A stretch of 64,000 nucleotides of DNA from Ziziphus jujuba. Lineage: Eukaryota > Streptophyta > Magnoliopsida > Rosales > Rhamnaceae. Every line of letters starts with the position of its first letter. The first letter of the stretch is position 1. Shown here piece by piece: positions 1 to 11,643 of the stretch. The DNA is taken from the NCBI RefSeq assembly GCF_031755915.1, contig NC_083387.1, positions 26,477,001 through 26,541,000 of the forward strand, given 5' to 3'. The notes beneath the pieces were generated by a model. The model had not been told where the DNA came from and searched no databases. It was given only the letters and a program-made list of their open reading frames with translations. The position numbers and the translations under genes are program-made.

Positions 1-43
1 GCTAACTAGAGCCTTAGGAGGTTCAAGCTCTAGTAACCGATCC

Positions 44-747
44 GTGGATCAGGCTCGACGTTTAGGAGCCGTGGAGTTCGATGGAAGCCAAGGCCCAGCT
101 GCAGCCTTGAAGTGGCTATCCAGCATGGAGAAAATCTTGGAAGAGGGGATGCAGTGCCCCGATGAGGATATGGTGAGGATTTCTGGGTTCATGTTAGAGG
201 GAGACGCCCGGAAGTGGTGGCAAATGGAGAAGACCCGCAGAAGGCATACGTGGGACCAGTTCAAGATTGCCTTCTCTACTGAGTTCTGTCCTCCTGCCTA
301 CCGTGAGGCGAGAAGGAGAGAGTTCGAGGGACTGCGCCAGGGAAACATGACGGTGACAGAGTACGAGAGGAGGTTCCGGGAGCTGTCAGAGTTCTGCATG
401 CACTTGATTCCCGACGATCACGCGAAGAAGGTGAGGTTCATAGACGGGTTGAACGAGAGCATCGGCTACACCCTTTCTGGGTCAGTACACCCCACCTATC
501 AGTCCGCCAGGGATGCAGCGCTCGAGCTAGAGAGACAGGCGGAGATACACAGACCCTCGAGGCGCAGACCGTTCGAAGGTTCGTACAGCGGGGTACCTCG
601 ACAGGGGGCATCTAAGAAGAGTCATAGTTCAGGCTCAGACAGTGGTGGGTTCAGCCCTCGAGGCAGATTTCAGAGGAGAGGCGGCTATCGTATGCCCCAA
701 CCAGCGCGCCATTCCATCAGCAGCGGCACGAGCTCATATCAGCACTT
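44..747 (+). pseudogene. Ty3/gypsy-like retrotransposon gag, 3'-truncated
   Basis: Encodes most of a plant Ty3/gypsy-type Gag (Retrotrans_gag domain), the capsid-like protein that packages element RNA. The frame shows the family pattern of a Trp-rich start (KWLSSMEKI, ARKWW), a central TWDQFKIAF and the hallmark VTEYERRFREL near residues 100-115, followed by an Arg/Ser-rich linker. The expected CCHC zinc knuckle, protease and polymerase are missing: at about 748 the reading frame runs into sequence homologous to the end of the LTR at 1320-4119, which adds about 17 unrelated residues before a stop. The start given is the first in-frame start in the window; the true 5' end may lie outside. The element is dead. 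Assignment to the chromovirus/Tekay side is a guess from LTR length and ends. Confidence 0.85.
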
Positions 748-900
748 TATAGAAGTGTGTTTTCAGTGCAGGAAATTTTGTGGTAAGTCCATCCCTTAGG
801 GGAGGTTCTGCCGGATCTTCCATAGAAGGGTCCGGTAGGGTTTCCCTGGGATCAGGGCTTGTCTAGGGTTCCGGTGGGGAACTTTGGACGGGTCCTGACA
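748..900 (+). mobile_element. LTR end fragment fused to gag
   Basis: About 150 bp ending in GTCCTGACA that is the reverse complement of about 1320-1470, the end of the adjacent LTR. It sits directly after the truncated gag and in the opposite orientation to the full LTR, so this edge is an inverted rearrangement of one element family. Confidence 0.8.
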
Positions 901-1319
901 CACTCCCTCCTTATGTAACCTGGCTGCCCACACTGGAAGCATAACCCATCCATCTGACACTGCCCAGAATGCTTCCTCCTACAAATTTGGCAAACCCGCG
1001 GAGAACCAAAGTGTGACTGCTGATACGAGCTTGCATCCCCACTGACCGAATGGCGAGCTGGCTTGGGCATACGATAACCGCCTCTCCTCTGAAATCTGCC
1101 TCGTGGGCTTAACCCATCACCATCTGAGCCTGAACTATGGCTTTTCTTAGCTGCCCCCTGTCAAGGTACCCCAACTCATCGTAGCAGATTTTGAAGAAAC
1201 AAACAAGAGTTTAGAAACGGGGACACTTAAGCACGATTACAAAAGGAAGAATTTACGGATGGGCTGTACAGCAATGCACAGTCCCTTAGGATTACAAAAA
1301 CCTATGCTCTGATACCAAC
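901..1319 (-). mobile_element. Retrotransposon leader, PBS and gag C-terminal fragment
   Basis: On the - strand this follows the LTR at 1320-4119. A primer-binding site TGGTATCAGAGC complementary to initiator-Met tRNA lies at 1317-1306, two bases from the LTR, then an untranslated leader, then gag C-terminal sequence (about 1170-901) matching the linker of the + strand gag at 595-745. It includes a zinc knuckle CFQCGQPGYIRREC in which the expected His is Tyr. The N-terminal part of gag is missing between leader and linker, so the copy is internally deleted. Confidence 0.75.
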
Positions 1320-4119
1320 TGTCAGGACCCGTCCAAAATTCCTCACCGGAACCCTAGACAAGCCCTGATCCCAGGGAAACCCTACCGGACCCTCCAATGG
1401 AAAATCCGGCAGAACCTCCCCTAAGGGATGGACTTACCACAAATTACCTGCACTGAAAACACACTTCTATACTCATCCCCTTATTCCTTCCGCAACTACA
1501 AATTGTTCCACATATTTCAGCACTTCTCAACAATAACAACAGTCCAGTGCATAAATAAAACATAAGTGTCCCAATAGTATACAGAGCTTTAAGAAGTGCT
1601 AATCAACAGAAATACAATAAGGATGAAAGAAATAATACACTGAAATGAAAGAGTACAGAAGTACTTCTCGAAACACAACAGCAGCGGAAAAAAATTGGTC
1701 CGCTCCGGAAGAACGTCTACCACCACTTGCACCTAAGGGAACGGAACTTAAAAACGTGAGATGCTAATCATCTCAATGAGTGACCCTAACTACTGAACAC
1801 TTTTAATGATAATAAAATAATAATAATAACAATTAAGGAAATTGAATAATACCAACAATTAATAAATAAATAATAATAAATAATAACTGTTGGAAACAAT
1901 AATTTCCCTCAAAACTCTCACCAATCACTCCGTTTGAAATGTTCCCTTTTTAAAACAATTTCACAAAACCCGATGTACATACTTCCCGAAAACCAAGGGA
2001 TTAAACCATTTGATAAACAATAAATAAATAAATACATACCCCAATATATTATTAAAATGTAATAAATTATAGTAAATAATTTTTGAACACCTTTGGGGTT
2101 TAAAACATTATTTGCAAATTACACCTGACGCACCACACCATATACCGGTGATGCCCTCCGATACCCAGCGTCCCGAGCACCGACTGGCGGGGGGGGGGCG
2201 TTAAAGAGAGAAACTTGCAAACGGCACTTCGGCGTCCCGACAGTACCGCTGCTGAAACCATCATCCCGGCCAAGGAGGGGGGCGGCTGTGGCCAATGACA
2301 AACTTGCCTGCCCACGGTCCAATGGCAACAACGGGAGAAATAATTCCTGCGTGCTAAACCACATAATACTTGCGCGCTACCACGTGTCCATACACCAGAA
2401 CACCAATACTGTATGAGTGCGTCTAAAATAATCATTATTAACCAACCGTACCGTTTGCCAAAAATTACCGTGGGAAATACATTAAATTCTCACACTTACT
2501 ATCCCACATATTTTTATTTAACAAATCGGTAAGAAACATCGATAACACATAAACCACAAGTTTTTCGAAGTACGAGATGCAACCATAAAAACACCGCGGG
2601 CATAATTTATAAAATTTAAACAAATATTTTCGTAAAATATTTAACCTAATTACGCCTGAAAATAATACTTAAAACCACGTACGATTATTACCGAAATATA
2701 ATTTGCTCATGCATAATAAATAAATTAAACCATAATTAAATCATACCACATGAGCGCAATTTAAATACCACTTAAACATAATTAATTGCCCAAAATAATT
2801 TTTGAAGGTGGGTCACTCACCATAAGCGCGTAACTCAGCTAAGATCCTCCGCAGGATCAACGCCACTACTCGCGCGTGCACCTAAACAACCACAGTATAC
2901 CAACCAAATGGGTACCCGGGGAGCGAACACCAAACGATATCTAAAAGTTACGAGTTATATACCGAATCGAAGCTCGAGTGATGAGGATCATGGATTCGGT
3001 CTTACTTTCCGGTGATCGGACCCGACGGGGTCGGAATCTCGCCGGAAAGCTTTTCAGATTTCGACTCCGCAATTCTCCCAAACGGTCGCAAATTGGCGGA
3101 AACGGATGCCGGATTCGGGTTCAGGAGGTTGAACACAGTGGACAGTGGCTGGCCCAGAGACTGGGTACTCGCCAAAACAGTAACTTCCGGCGAGCCGCCG
3201 AGGTCACCGGCAACCGTCACCGGCGGCGGCGCGTGTGGTGGCCGTTGGCTGAGATTTTTTGTAGATTTGTAGATCGAGGGGAGAGCAATCCAACGGGACC
3301 GGCGGTGAGGCAAACGGAGGCCAGACGGCGGAGAAATCACGGTTTGAAGAATTTCGGCCCCTCGTCGAAAAAAACTCCGATCCCGGCGCGTCGGTGGTCC
3401 GGTGGGTCGGCCGGACTTGAGGAGGTGGTGATGGCTAGCTGGCGCGTGTGGCCAGAAAATGGCCGGAAATGGGTCAATCGGCGATGGCCAGCGGTGGAGG
3501 GAAAAAGTCACCGCCGATCTTCGCTGCCTCGATCCCGGCGCGCCCGGCGGCCAATGGCCGTGAAATTTTGAGGTTTTGCCGGAAATGGGGAGAGGATTCT
3601 TGCTGGCCGGCGCGTGTACAGTGAATCAGCCGGAAAATTTGAAAACCTCCGTGTGACACTGTTCATGCCACGTGGACCAATCAGAAGCTTACACATGGCG
3701 TTACTGTGCACTTAAGCCAAATATAATAAAATAATACGGTATCCGGTGAATTTCAAACGTCCATAACTTTTTAACCAAACGTCCGATTCAAGCGTGCCGC
3801 TAGTCTATGAACTCGTATCGACGAGTACTTTACAACCATACAAGAGTCAAAACAAAATTACACCACAAGAAAAAGTCAACTCCCGGCACCTTTTAGACTG
3901 TTTGCACCTCAACTTGTTTTACCCATAACTTTCAAACCGTAGCTCCGTTTTCGATGTGCTACTAGTCTACGAACTCGGGGCATCATGCACTTCACCACGG
4001 TACCCTGGTCAAATGGAAATTCCAACTAGAACGAAAAGTCAATGTTTGACCCACTCGGTCAACGGTCAACCTCGGTCGACGTGCACGGATTCCGGTGCGA
4101 TTTGGGACGGGGTGTTACA
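1320..4119 (-). mobile_element. Long LTR (2.8 kb) of Ty3/gypsy-like element
   Basis: Read on the - strand it starts TGTAACACCCCGTCCC and ends GGACGGGTCCTGACA, the usual TG...CA ends, and is followed directly by an initiator-Met primer-binding site, so it is a 5' LTR. It is homologous over its length to the solo LTR at 43451-46321. A GC-rich central part (about 2990-3640) gives spurious open frames on both strands. Near its transcriptional 5' end (about 4030-4085) are several TTGACC/TTGACT W-box-like cores. No 5-bp flanking duplication is visible, as expected for one end of a rearranged element. Confidence 0.85.
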
Positions 4120-5053
4120 AATGGCATATCGTTTAACATATTAAATGACTTTCATATGGTTATTAAAACCCACAATTCATATGCAATGCATGTGAGTTTT
4201 TCATTTTGAGTTGGCGATATGAGAGAAGTACATCAAAACCCTATCCAGGATCCATTTTCGAAATTTTAGATTTGATCAAAAATTCAAATTTGGAACATTT
4301 TTTTGGATCAGGATGTTACAAGTATTGACATAGATAGAGAAGCATGGACATAGCTGTTTCAATTAATTTAAAAAAAAAAACCACTAGTTAGGCACGAAAG
4401 GAAGGAGATTTCAAGATTGAAGATTTGGGGTAGCCCAATAGTAGTCTTTAATTGAGTAAAATACAATTTTTAATTTTAGCATCGAGTTTTGATTTTTTTC
4501 TCCAATTTTTTTTTAAATCTTTTTTCTTTCATGGAGCTCCAATGCTAGAGCAGTGGCATTTTTAGATCACGGAATAGTGTTAGATTTCCAGAATGGATAA
4601 ATAAAGAGTAAATATCAAGAGTAGATTAGAGTTTTTCTTTCCCATATAAGTTTTATTAGTAAAAGACTACAATTCAAATTTCTAGGGCCTGTTTGGCCAT
4701 GTTTTCTGTTTTCTGTTTTCGAAACATTATTTTTAAAATAGAGAATAGAAAATTATTTTCTGTTGTTTAATGAGAATAATGAGTATATGACCATTAATAC
4801 TTGAAACCAATTTTTAAAACTAAAAAACAGAAACCATGTTTGGCTGAACATATTTGGAAAGGTAAAAGCAAAAATAAACAATAAAAAGAAAAAAAAAATA
4901 CAATGGGAGATAAAGGGAAAAAAAAAAGAATAACTTATAGAAAAACAGAAAAACAAAAAGCAAAAATTGAAAAAAAACAATCTGATAGAAATGGAAAATA
5001 AAAAAAAATAATGGAATAGAGGAAAAACGGAAAATTTGGAAAAAAAATAAAAT

Positions 5054-5104
<51 letters not shown>

Positions 5105-6196
5105 ATATTTGATAAGGAAAAAACAAAAAATAAGAAAAAAGAATAACATAGCAAAATAAATAATTGATATAAGAAATATTTACCCCAAAAAAACTAATAA
5201 AAGAAGTAAAATAAAAAAAATAAAATTTTAGTAGGTATACAACGAAGGAAAGGAAATAAAAAATAGTAACAATAAAATAATTGATGTAATTTATAAGGGA
5301 TTAAAAAAAAAAAAGGAGAGAAATAGCTATTTTTTAAAGTTGTTCTATTAAAAAAATTAAAACAAAAGAAAAAAATAAAATAAGAAAATAAGAAAATTTA
5401 ATCGGATACATTTATCAAGACTTAGCATTCTATCTTTCTCTCTTTAGGATATTCGAAATAATATTTTCTTTCTACAGCTTTTTCTATAAGATAGAGAAAC
5501 GCAAACTAAAAAAAAAAAAACGATGAAGAAAACAAATTAAAATAATATGTATTTTATTATTTTCAAAACAAGTGAAAACATTATTTTCTCGTTTTTCAAT
5601 TTTTTTTTTCATTTGTTTTCTAGAACTGTTTTTGAAAACTAGTAGCCAAACATGTAATTTTTTATTTTGAAAACAGTTTTCTAATATTAAAACTTCGAAA
5701 GAGAGATATCCTGAAGATAAGTAAAGGTTTATGGAACCAATAACATGGCAAAGAGAGATCAGTAAAAGAAAATCCAATGCGGCTAATTATCGTGACAAGG
5801 GTTCTTTCCACATGCCCAATGCCAACATTTTCGCATTACCAAAATTACCCTTCAATCTTTCGGAAAGGTGTGTTACTGTTTCTCATATTGCCCTTTTCTT
5901 CAATTGACTTTTTGACTTCCACATGCTTTTTTGCTCCTTTTAATATGTTTTAAACAATGCAATTTCTTTTTTTATCATTTACAACAGTTTCTATACTTTT
6001 ACTATCAATGTGATTGAAAATGTTTTTTAATTATTTTATTTTAAGATTTCAATATATTGTAAACTAAAATGGGTTGCAGATTTCACCAGATCTACTCGAG
6101 CTAGGAATTTAGAAGTGTATTTTTAATGGTTGTGTCATTAAATTATATATATACATGAATACAATGACAATGTAGTGGATTGAAAAGTTGATACAA
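4120..6196. other. AT-rich intergenic DNA, no gene seen
   Basis: No credible coding frame. The interval is strongly A-rich on the + strand from about 4850 to 5420, so the apparent - strand Phe/Ser/Leu frames are low-complexity artefacts. Sequences around 4690 (GCCTGTTTGGCCATG) and 5640 (AGTAGCCAAACATG) resemble ends of a small inverted-repeat element, but no target duplication was found. Confidence 0.6.
5058..5101 (+). repeat. (GA)n microsatellite
   Basis: About 21 uninterrupted GA dinucleotides inside a purine-rich tract. Confidence 0.95.
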
Positions 6197-6205
6197 TTAA
6201 ATCAA

Positions 6206-7288
6206 GGGAAATTTGGTCCAATGCCCCTGTTTCGCAAGCTTTAAAGATATTTACCAACACTTTTTGGATCTTTTTTATTTTACCTTTTAATGTCTATTTT
6301 ATCCTTAAGAAAATTACAATTAACTTGCATATCCTTATTTTACATTCCCCCATGTCCACTATTCACCATTCTTCGAAAAAAAATTTCCATTCAAAACAAA
6401 CAAAAACCCCTTCGTCCCCCACGTCATCTTCATCATCATTTTTTTATTTTACAACCTCAAAAAAAAAAAAAAATTTCTCACAAACCCAAGGTAGCCAACG
6501 AACCCAGATTGAATTTTGAATTTAATAAAATAAAGATAATTTATGAATTTTGTAGCTGGAGGAGATAAAAAGAAAGAGAGAAAAATAAGGGAAAATGAAA
6601 AAAAGGATGGCTTTAAATATGTGAGAAATGAAAATCAAACATCCAAAACTTCTCAGATAGAGAAAATATAAAGACAAAAGTAATCCACAAAGAAAGATTG
6701 AATAATTTTGTATGATGGGCTGTTTGTTATAGATAAAAAACAGCCCAAAAAATATATATATAAAATAAAAAATTAACAGAAGAAAAAGCAAAATGAAAGA
6801 GAGAGAGAGATGAAATGAAAGATTTATCAAAGTTTGTTGAAAATTGAGAGAAGCAAATTTGGGAAATGGGTTTTCTTTTCTTTCTTTTTCCTTTTTTTTG
6901 GCTCTCCTTTTCTCTCTCTCTCTCTATTCTATTTTCTCTTATTTGTTTGTCCCACAGCCATATCTATCTCATTGTTGAAACCTTCAAATGAACATTTATG
7001 AGCGACAAATCAATCATCCTATTTGCTAGACCTAAAATTGAGCATAAAACCTCCTTCCATAGCTTTGAGATCGTCCTGCGAGTCCAACAAGAGAAAGAAC
7101 TTGAATATGAGAAGGGTTATCAGTAAAGAGAGAGAGGGAAAGTGGATGTGAAATGTGATAGGTGAGACATGGGTAAGAGAGAAGGGTAGGGTTGGAATAA
7201 TGAAAAGAAGATGGGTAGATAATGTTTAAAAAAGAAGGGATATTATTTGTTAAGACTCTCAAAATAAGGGTATTGGGCTAGATTCCCC
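6206..7288. mobile_element. Small non-autonomous Mutator-like element
   Basis: A 1083-bp element with imperfect terminal inverted repeats: GGGAAATTTGGTCCAATGCCC on the left and, read inward from the right, GGGGAATCTAGCCCAATACCC. It is flanked on both sides by the 9-bp direct repeat TTAAATCAA (6197-6205 and 7289-7297), the target-duplication length typical of Mutator-like elements. Its ends resemble those of the large MULE beginning nine bases further on, suggesting mobilisation by the same or a related transposase. It has no coding capacity; the interior is AT-rich with CT/GA-rich tracts. Confidence 0.8.
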
Positions 7289-7297
7289 TTAAATCAA
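7289..7297 (+). repeat. 9-bp target duplication shared by two MULEs
   Basis: TTAAATCAA. The same nine bases occur at 6197-6205 and 29547-29555, so this middle copy serves as right duplication of the small element and left duplication of the large one. Confidence 0.9.
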
Positions 7298-7384
7298 GGA
7301 GAATTTGGCCTAATACCCTCATAGGACCGAGGTTAATGATTTTTGCCCCCTCACTTGATATCTTTTTTGTTCTACCCCTTCAAT
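7298..7384 (+). repeat. Left terminal inverted repeat of large MULE
   Basis: 87 bp matching the reverse complement of 29461-29546 with few mismatches, including the shared block CATAGGACCGAGGTTAATGA. Confidence 0.9.
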
Positions 7385-7922
7385 CTTTTATAATCCCAAA
7401 ATACCCTTATGTTTTTTTTTTATATGTTTTTTTCTTTCCTTTCTTCATCCGCCTTTTCTCCTCCTTATAATCAATATCCAGACCATTAGGAGCCCTCTGT
7501 TTCCTTTCGCATCGGCTGGATTGTAAGCGTGGAGACTGTGCATTTTGAAGGAGATGGTGAAGAGGCGACTCAAAGAGAAAACTGCAGGGTTTTAGAAAGC
7601 CCTAGGAGCAGAAGCAGAAGCAACAGGTAGGCAACAACGAAGTAGGAAAGCATGAGGCTCATTTGATCAATCACTGGTAATCTTCTCCTCTCCATTTTCA
7701 AATTCTTAAGCTTTTCCCCAGACATTTTCTTACTTGTTTCGCTAATAATGAACTAGTTTTTTTTTAAATAAATAATATATTTTAGATTGTTATTGGGACG
7801 GAGGAACTATGCAAGCAGTGTCTCTAATTTTGATTTTCTTTTAGTGGTTTTGGGATATTTTTTTTTTTTGGGAGAAATTGTGAAAGTTGTGTTCTTTTTT
7901 TTTTTTTTTTTTTTTTTTTAAG

Positions 7923-8100
7923 TAACGGTGGTGGTAGGCATTTCTTGCTGAGAGATATGTATGATGATATGATGCTGGATGGAGTACAGCCAACTAGGGA
8001 TACATTCCATTCTGTCATCATTGGAACCATGAAAAGCTCTTGCTTGTAGGACGCTTTCTACTTTTTTGACCAAATGAAATCCATGGGTTTGGTCCCTGAT
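7923..8100 (+). pseudogene. Captured PPR-protein exon
   Basis: A polypyrimidine tract and AG precede, and a GTATGT donor follows, an exon-like block reading (from 7924) NGGGRHFLLRDMYDDMM... and a 35-residue unit DTFHSVIIGTMK...DQMKSMGLVPDV, which has the length and pattern of a pentatricopeptide repeat. PPR proteins bind organelle RNA in mitochondria or plastids. A TAG at 8047-8049 interrupts the frame where a C-to-T change from CAG would explain it. Lying inside a MULE far from any other PPR sequence, it is best read as a host-gene fragment picked up by the element. A specific parent gene cannot be named with certainty. Confidence 0.7.
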
Positions 8101-8449
8101 GTATGTATTTGTATATATATGCTTCTTCTTTTTTTTCGTTTTTGTTTTTTTTCACATGGATCTGCATTAGTTCTTATCTGCTGAATATTAGATTCTTTCA
8201 AGATTGGAAATTTTGTATAAAGTTACTTTGTTTTTTTTTTTTCTCTCTCTTTTTTTTTCCCTAGCTATTACAATGTATTGCTTTGTGTTATAGGTTACTT
8301 TATACAACAGTTTAGTTTCTTGATGTAATGCAGATGAACTCTATCACTATTGACTCGAGGCCAAAGTGCTTGGTTGGCATTATTTTTTATGGTTACCCTT
8401 CTTATTCTAGAATGTATGCAGAAGAAACAAGTTACTACTTTTTCTCTAG

Positions 8450-8515
8450 GTGATTGATGAAATAGATGGAGCTCTTGGTGATGGCAAAGGTGCTGTGGAG
8501 GTTATTCTAAAGATG
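8450..8515 (+). pseudogene. Second captured exon-like block
   Basis: A 66-bp block with a pyrimidine-tract acceptor (TTTCTCTAG) and a GTAATT donor reads 22 open codons, VIDEIDGALGDGKGAVEVILKM. It lies 350 bp after the PPR exon on the same strand, so it probably comes from the same captured gene with introns retained. Function on its own cannot be assigned. Confidence 0.45.
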
Positions 8516-8945
8516 GTAATTGTGTGTTTTATATTATTATTATTTTTTTGGGTCTTGTGTGTTTTCCATTATTGAATGCTGCTTATTTATTAAATTTAAT
8601 TGTCTGCATGCTTATTTGTGTTTTAATATAATTGTAGTTATAGTTATTTTATTACTATAATTGCTGTTGGTGATTAAATATAACTGCTTTCGTTGTTATC
8701 AGTTATTGTTGTCATGTATAATTCTTGTTTTCCTCAATGTTTAATGCAAACTGTCAGTTATTGCATTTACTTCATTATCAACATGAGAATCATAAGGGAA
8801 ATTTACTATTTAAACTCCATGGTTGCACATTATATACGTTAACAGAAACCTCCATTTCTACCGAGGGTAATATATTCAGCTATGGTGGTTTTTATTTCCC
8901 AGTGCTCATTATATTTTTCACTTTTATTTTATGTTGTTCATATAG

Positions 8946-10016
8946 GTTTCTGCAGATAAGAAGTCTGATACAGGGAAGGCGAATTTTCCAAAAGAAGAAA
9001 ATCATGAAAGTACATAGAAAGTTTATCATTCATATGGAGTTTCCTTTTCATGATTCCCTGGAAAATGGTACACCCGAAAGTTTATCATTCATATGGAATT
9101 TCCTTTTCATGATTCTTTTCATGTAAACTAGATAGTATTTTTTGCTTATTGACAGCTACTTGCTTTCTGCAGGGTTCATATATTTGTTCAACCAACAGTT
9201 AATCATGTTGTCAGTAGGTGATCCTTGACTACCATGGCTGATGTTTAATTGCTGTGACAATTTCAAGCCTTTCCATTTCTGATTTCATCTGTTTTATAGA
9301 TATTTTAGATACTTTGTTGCTTTCATGATTTCTAAAATTTCCTTAGAATTTCTGATATGAAGTCAGTGAATGGAAATAGGATATTTAGATGGAAGACTTA
9401 ATTATTTTGATTATCCAATTCAATCTTTGGGACAACATATCCACTTGCATACTTACTACTTACAATACAGTTTGATAATGACTCGCTTTGTGATATTTTT
9501 CTTCCTTTGTTGATGTCTAGACCAATAATTCTACTCTTCACAGTTTGCATATAGCATTTATCGCATATGAGGACAGCTAAGGTCTTCACTTCTCATTATA
9601 TTTATTTAAAATTTTTTTGAGGGAATCCCTTATTTTATTAAATCAGATATGCTTTTTTGTCAAGTATTAAAAAAAGTTAGTCATTTTTTTAGGTTGAGAT
9701 TTAAAACAAAATGCTTTAGTAATTTTCCTTAATTATTTACAATAATTATTTTCTTTGAAACTTGTATGCTAAATATTATAACTAACTGCAGATATTTCGT
9801 TTGATTTCATCCAGGTATCAAATCTGTCTCCGTTTTAGTGGAGGTGCCCCATATGCTTTTAATGGTGTCACTAAAGTTTGGCATCATACCAATTGTGGTG
9901 CCAGTTGGTGTTCGAGATTTTGACATTGATGGGGAACATTGGGTCAAGTCGGGATTGATACCAACAGAGGCTTTTGTAGGAGCTGTAATATTCTCTAGGA
10001 GCTGTAATATTCTCTA
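8946..10016 (+). other. Further exon-like pieces, unidentified
   Basis: Two more open pieces with splice-like borders occur on the + strand: 8946-9007 (reads VSADKKSDTGKANFPKEEN) and about 9814-9990 (contains VGVRDFDIDGEHWVKSG), the latter followed by three near-copies of a 19-bp unit AGGAGCTGTAATATTCTCT at about 9976-10034. They may belong to the same captured gene region. No protein family is recognised. Confidence 0.3.
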
Positions 10017-10034
10017 GGAGGTGTAATATTCTCT

Positions 10035-11643
10035 TGTTTTTATTCATAAAACACTTGTACAATTTCCTCTTGCTAATTCAGATTTTGTTTTTAGTTTTTG
10101 TACATGATTCTTGTGTCAATATGATGTGTAAGGATCCAATTTCATTATTAAATTCTCCATATTATTTGATATGTGGAGAAGCAATAAATAAGAAGGATGA
10201 TAATTTAAATGGATGGTATCAATCACTTTTACATGAACGGCTCCATGGTAGTATGTCCAAATGAGACTTGTTAGGAGGGAATTAATTGTCTGGCTTTTGT
10301 AAACTATTTAAATACATGGATATGAAAGTGTAAAATAAAAATAACAGTTTTCCATTTCTCCTCTACCCTCATTTCTCATTGACTGTCTCGAATACAGGTG
10401 AAAATATTAAACAATTTTTTTGACCATCTCTCATTTCTATCTACCCTCATTAACTTCTGTCCCTCTCTCTTACTGTCCCTGCTACCACATTAAATGTATA
10501 CTGTGTCTTCCTCTCTCTTTCTCTTTTGTTGGTTAGGTACCTTTCAGCCTTTCTTTGCATTGACGAACATTACAGAAAATCCCAAAATCTCTTCAGTTCA
10601 GTTCACTCTCCCTGCATCATCTGAAAATCTTCATTGTGGAGCCCATACACTTCAAAAGGATGTAATTAAATTGTATGTTTTTGCAGATCGGAGTTAACGA
10701 TTACCTGGTATGTGGATATATATATATATATACATAATTTGGCTTTATGCTACTTCTTTACATAATTTTTTTTATCATTTATAATAATTTTTTTCCATCT
10801 TAATATTTTGAAATCATGAACTCCCAATAGTAAACATAAATGGCTTAATAACTAAGCCAAAAAATAAATACAATATACTTCATATTAATTTTGTTAATTG
10901 ATTTTACGAAAAAAATTTCCTAAAATATACTTTACGTATAGGTGATAGATAAAGTCAAAATCAAATAATGACTTAGCCTTAGCACAATACTAGCAGTGAG
11001 GAAAAAGTATGAATTGGTACGAACAAAGGATGCGTTATAAACTATAAACAAAAAATTAAATATAATATTATAAAAATGAATCAAAAATGTTTTGTTTGAA
11101 TTCACAGAAAGATGACATCGAGGTCAAATTTAGAGCATTAGACCTTTCAATGGATCGATTTAATTAATAAATATATATATATATATATATTTATATTAGC
11201 CTAAGAATAAGAATTTAATTAGTCAATATTGTATTAAAAAAATAACATTTACATGGTCAGAAAGGGAAAACATTGACCAACTATGAAAACTCGTTTGTCT
11301 TCTCTATCCAGCAGCTAGTACCTTCAATCAGCTTTCACAGGGTGTGTTATAAATATAAATATGTGTACATATATGGCAACATTTTTCCCTTAAACAGCAT
11401 TTGTACTCATTTACATAAAATGCATTTGTATTTTATCTTTACTCGTTTACTGAAAATGCATTTGTATTTGTATTTAAAATGCTATTCCACTAGGCGTTAA
11501 TAACATAATTGTTTGGCTTATTTTCTGTACTCATTTACTAAAAATGTATTTGTATTTTTTCATTACTTTTGCTTCAAGATTATAGTTAAACCTTCCAGCA
11601 AAGATTCTACGATTGCAGAAGTAGATACTTAGTATGTGTTGAA
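10035..11643. other. Intergenic part of MULE, no gene seen
   Basis: AT-rich DNA with a (TA)n run near 11169-11190. Several short open frames show no recognisable motif. It probably contains the promoter of the downstream transposase gene, but no convincing TATA box can be singled out. Confidence 0.5.

Noticed and set aside
2978..3571. A 197-codon Arg-rich frame and overlapping frames on both strands
   Set aside because: They lie in the GC-rich centre of an LTR, exist on several frames at once, and the homologous LTR at 43451-46321 has different frames in the same place.
4753..5154. Phe/Ser/Leu-rich - strand frames resembling a membrane protein
   Set aside because: They arise from A-rich and (GA)n low-complexity sequence.
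4688..5665. Possible small inverted-repeat transposon
   Set aside because: End similarity (GTTTGGCCATG / CATGTTTGGCT) is weak and no target duplication was found.
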